Below, piece after piece: positions 61,944 through 64,000 of a stretch of DNA of 64,000 bases. The first letter of the stretch is position 1. Each line of letters opens with the position of its first letter. The DNA is from Chryseobacterium formosense. Its GTDB lineage: Bacteria; Bacteroidota; Bacteroidia; Flavobacteriales; Weeksellaceae. Location: NCBI RefSeq assembly GCF_900116415.1, contig NZ_FPAP01000002.1:62001-126000 (forward strand). Direction: 5' to 3'. The position numbers and the translations under genes were made by a program. The notes under the pieces are model-generated. The model saw only the letters and a program-made list of their open reading frames with translations, was not told where the DNA came from and searched no databases.

Positions 61944-62798
61944 ATGGCATTCGACTGGTTTAAAAGAAAAGCACAAAATATTACCACTTCTACGGATGAG
62001 AAAAAAGATGTACCAAAAGGTCTTTGGCATCAGACTCCATCAGGAAAAGTTGTGGAGCATGAAGAACTGAAGAAAAACAACTATGTTTCTCCTGAAGACG
62101 GATTTCACGTAAGAATAGGAAGTGCCGAGTTTTTCGACATTCTTTTCGACGAAGGAAAATTCACTGAGCTTGATGCGAATGTTGAAAGTATTGATATCCT
62201 TAATTTTAAAGATACTAAATCATATACAGACCGTTTAAAAGAAGTAAAAGCAAAAACAAAACTTACAGATTCTATCAGAAATGCAGTAGGAACTGTAAAC
62301 GGAGCTGAAATGGTGGTTTCTTGTATGGATTTTGCGTTCATTGGCGGATCTTTAGGCTCGGTAATGGGTGAAAAAATCAGAAGAGCAGTAGATTACTGTA
62401 TCGAAAAAAGACTTCCTTACATGATCATCTGCCAATCCGGTGGAGCAAGAATGCAGGAAGCAACCTACTCTTTGATGCAGCTTGCAAAAGTTCAGTCTAA
62501 GTTAGCGCAACTTTCAGAAGCAGGACTTTTATACATCGCTTACCTTTGTGATCCTACTTTTGGTGGAATTACTGCTTCTTTCGCAATGACTGCGGATGTA
62601 ATTATGGCAGAACCAAAAGCTTTGATCGGATTTGCAGGACCTAGGGTTATCCGTGAAACTATCGGTAGAGATTTACCGGAAGGTTTCCAGACTTCAGAAT
62701 TCTTGCAGGATAAAGGTTTCGTAGATTTTATTGTGAAAAGAACCGAAATAAAAGATAAAGTTTCTAAAACAGTAAATCTTTTGGCTGCAAAGGCTTAA
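61944..62798 (+). CDS. accD: Acetyl-CoA carboxylase carboxyltransferase subunit beta
   Basis: 284 residues. The carboxyltransferase core has SGGARMQEATYSLMQLAK and the GPRVIRET segment. It transfers the carboxyl group to acetyl-CoA in fatty-acid synthesis, with AccA. The normal N-terminal four-cysteine zinc ribbon is absent: GLWHQTPSGKVVEHEEL and YVSPEDGFHVRIG keep the fold positions but hold no Cys pairs. No accA is adjacent. Confidence 0.93.
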   Translation: MAFDWFKRKAQNITTSTDEKKDVPKGLWHQTPSGKVVEHEELKKNNYVSPEDGFHVRIGSAEFFDILFDEGKFTELDANVESIDILNFKDTKSYTDRLKEVKAKTKLTDSIRNAVGTVNGAEMVVSCMDFAFIGGSLGSVMGEKIRRAVDYCIEKRLPYMIICQSGGARMQEATYSLMQLAKVQSKLAQLSEAGLLYIAYLCDPTFGGITASFAMTADVIMAEPKALIGFAGPRVIRETIGRDLPEGFQTSEFLQDKGFVDFIVKRTEIKDKVSKTVNLLAAKA

Positions 62799-62820
62799 AT
62801 TTTAACTAAAAAAACAGATC

Positions 62821-62848
62821 ATCTCTCTCAATTTGGGAGAGATTTTTG
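62821..62848 (+). terminator. accD terminator
   Basis: ATCTCTC (62821-62827) pairs with 62837-62843, followed by T residues. Confidence 0.8.
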
Positions 62849-62931
62849 TTTCAATGTTTTCAGTAATTTAAATTAAATTTTGTAGGCCGATTTTAGCCAA
62901 TAGTAAAAAAGCCAATTGCCAACAGCAAATT

Positions 62932-63441
62932 ATGAGGACTTTTAAAGTGATTTTCAATACGATACGAAGCATGAGTTTAAAAAAAATACTCAGGCTCTTA
63001 TCAGCAGTATTGCCGCATCCTATTTTTTCGGTTTTAAGTTTTTATGCAACGGTAAAAGCTTTTTCGATTGCTCAGAAACTTTATCCCAAAACAGCCTCCA
63101 AAAACGGCGAAGGAAACGCTTTCAGACATGCGCTTTGGTGTTGCCTGATTATGATGTATTGCTGCAAAATATCATCGCCTGAAAAAGCATTAGACTTTTG
63201 TAAAAAAATTACAGATCTGCACGAAGAATTATTTCCGAATGAACCCTTGGAAACCAAGATGGATCTTCACAACAACAAAATCGGCATGGACTATTTCATG
63301 GAAATTCTTCCCGGAATTCACCGCCAGTTCTTTGAGAAAAGTTTTTTTATTGATGAATTACAAAAGAAAACTGCCAATGCAAAGGTTTTGAAAAATTTGG
63401 ATGATGATTTTGACGGGCATTTGGTTTATTTGGAAGAATAA
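62932..63441 (+). CDS. DUF6973-like protein
   Basis: 169 residues. KNGEGNAFRHALWCCLIM and MDLHNNKIGMDYF fit a helical family of unknown function with conserved His and Asn (FRHALW, DLHNN). The N-terminal 40 residues are basic. No signal peptide. Function unknown. Confidence 0.75.
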   Translation: MRTFKVIFNTIRSMSLKKILRLLSAVLPHPIFSVLSFYATVKAFSIAQKLYPKTASKNGEGNAFRHALWCCLIMMYCCKISSPEKALDFCKKITDLHEELFPNEPLETKMDLHNNKIGMDYFMEILPGIHRQFFEKSFFIDELQKKTANAKVLKNLDDDFDGHLVYLEE

Positions 63442-63572
63442 TTTACAATAGCAGTTAGATTCTACGGGATGACAAACTTACTATAAATTTCTTTTTTCAA
63501 ATTAATTTATATTTCATCACTTTTTGTAATCTCAATTTTTTTTAACTAAGTTTAAACAATTAATTTAATCAG

Positions 63573-64000
63573 ATGGTTCTCAGCAGAATTTGGTCGGCTT
63601 TCATTATCATTGCCATTGCGATTGCAAGTATAAAATATATTTCTTCAAGCCATTATAAAACTATTTTCAACGACATGGTGGTTGGGAAAGGAGGAGATAC
63701 GGTGCAGATTGCCACTCAGAATATAAACTCGCTTTCTCCGATAGTGAGAGACAGTTTGATGAAGAAAAACGATTTTGCGGACAACAGGATTCATTATAAA
63801 ACCGATTCTCTAAAACAAAATGTCAACGTTTATCGTGTTCAGGAAGCAGATGGAGTAATCGGAACTTCGGAAACTGCTGTGAAAATCTGTCTCGGTTTGA
63901 TTGGTATTATGACCTTATTTATGGGTTTCATGAGTATTGCTGAAAAAGCAGGAGGAATCAATTTATTAAGTCGGTTGATTCAGCCTTTTTTCTCAAAATT
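63573..64000 (+). CDS. SpmA-like nucleoside recognition domain protein, 3' end outside window
   Basis: From ATG 63573 the frame is open to the window end (142 codons). MVLSRIWSAFIIIAIAIASIKYI is a membrane helix resembling the start of SpmA-type spore-maturation and nucleoside-recognition (Gate) proteins, followed by a soluble loop (NDMVVGKGGDTVQIATQNIN) and a second helix region (ICLGLIGIMTLFMGFMSIAEKAGG). The protein continues beyond the window. Role in a non-sporulating bacterium unknown. Confidence 0.75.
   Translation, partial: MVLSRIWSAFIIIAIAIASIKYISSSHYKTIFNDMVVGKGGDTVQIATQNINSLSPIVRDSLMKKNDFADNRIHYKTDSLKQNVNVYRVQEADGVIGTSETAVKICLGLIGIMTLFMGFMSIAEKAGGINLLSRLIQPFFSK

Noticed and set aside
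1..64000. CRISPR array, prophage, insertion sequence or rRNA operon
   Set aside because: No regular spacer-repeat run, no phage structural genes, no transposase, no rRNA sequence. Only the paired palindromic repeats resemble mobile DNA.

Overview
The window looks like chromosomal DNA from a Flavobacteriia member, most likely a Chryseobacterium-like Weeksellaceae genome. The reasons are the low GC content, promoters of the TAnnTTTG type, an almost complete lack of Shine-Dalgarno sequences, and protein families typical of Bacteroidota (TPR/LuxR membrane regulators, WG-repeat proteins, HMG-CoA lyase, 2TM-domain kinases, TonB C-terminal-like secreted proteins). This is inferred from sequence features, not from a database search. 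There is no rRNA, prophage, insertion sequence or CRISPR array. Both ends cut genes: an acidic repeat protein on the left and a SpmA-like membrane protein on the right.

Layout. 0-5 kb: acidic repeat protein, small membrane protein, rsmI, WG-repeat protein, fabG. 5-8 kb: TPR/LuxR regulator and guaC on the minus strand. 8.3-10.7 kb: a three-gene unit of an Lgt-like membrane enzyme, a 77-residue membrane protein and a radical SAM enzyme resembling archaeal tetraether lipid synthase; this is the best candidate here for an undescribed pathway. 10.8-17.7 kb: GNAT enzyme, surE, tail-specific protease, sodC and a TonB-dependent receptor. 17.9-21.8 kb: a secreted TPR-like protein and a LytS/LytR-type two-component system whose kinase carries a C-terminal 2TM domain, with three stand-alone 2TM genes (one broken) and a LytTR response regulator. 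21.9-28.9 kb: two SDR genes divergent from an HxlR regulator, then mnmA, a beta-barrel protein and clpC. 29-33 kb: YgjV-like protein, three glycosyltransferases, sufE and two identical tRNA-Val genes. 33-43 kb: folC, a tolC-sprT-manC run, two small secreted or acetyltransferase genes, bcp/nth, a sulfurtransferase, and an mvaB-TPR-osmC run. 43-47 kb: pepT, an acyltransferase remnant, a CPCC protein, thiL and a thioesterase. 47-53.6 kb: a flavoprotein, three TonB_C-like secreted proteins, DUF2306 and YARHG proteins, and a thioredoxin-like pair with two broken genes. 53.6-64 kb: mutS, a JmjC/cupin protein, bestrophin, a SpoU methyltransferase, a candidate sRNA, CBS-nadK, fbaA, accD and a DUF6973-like protein.

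The clearest regulatory observation is that two promoters, for the TonB-dependent receptor (15.4 kb) and the 2TM/LytTR operon (20.4 kb), share the same architecture. Each has two direct repeats of a G[CT]TCAGT box 21 bp apart, placed 39-40 bp upstream of a TAnnTTTG box. The boxes fit the LytTR-type operator pattern, which suggests the LytTR regulator encoded here controls both units. A second array of seven GTAAC repeats lies between the HxlR gene and its divergent SDR gene.

Four genes are visibly broken: a 2TM gene (in-frame TAA), a small lipoprotein (in-frame TGA), a TonB_C-like protein (in-frame TGA) and an acyltransferase (frameshift plus truncation). All three nonsense codons could each come from one C-to-T change. 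Dispersed palindromic repeats built on TCTGTG occupy several intergenic gaps.
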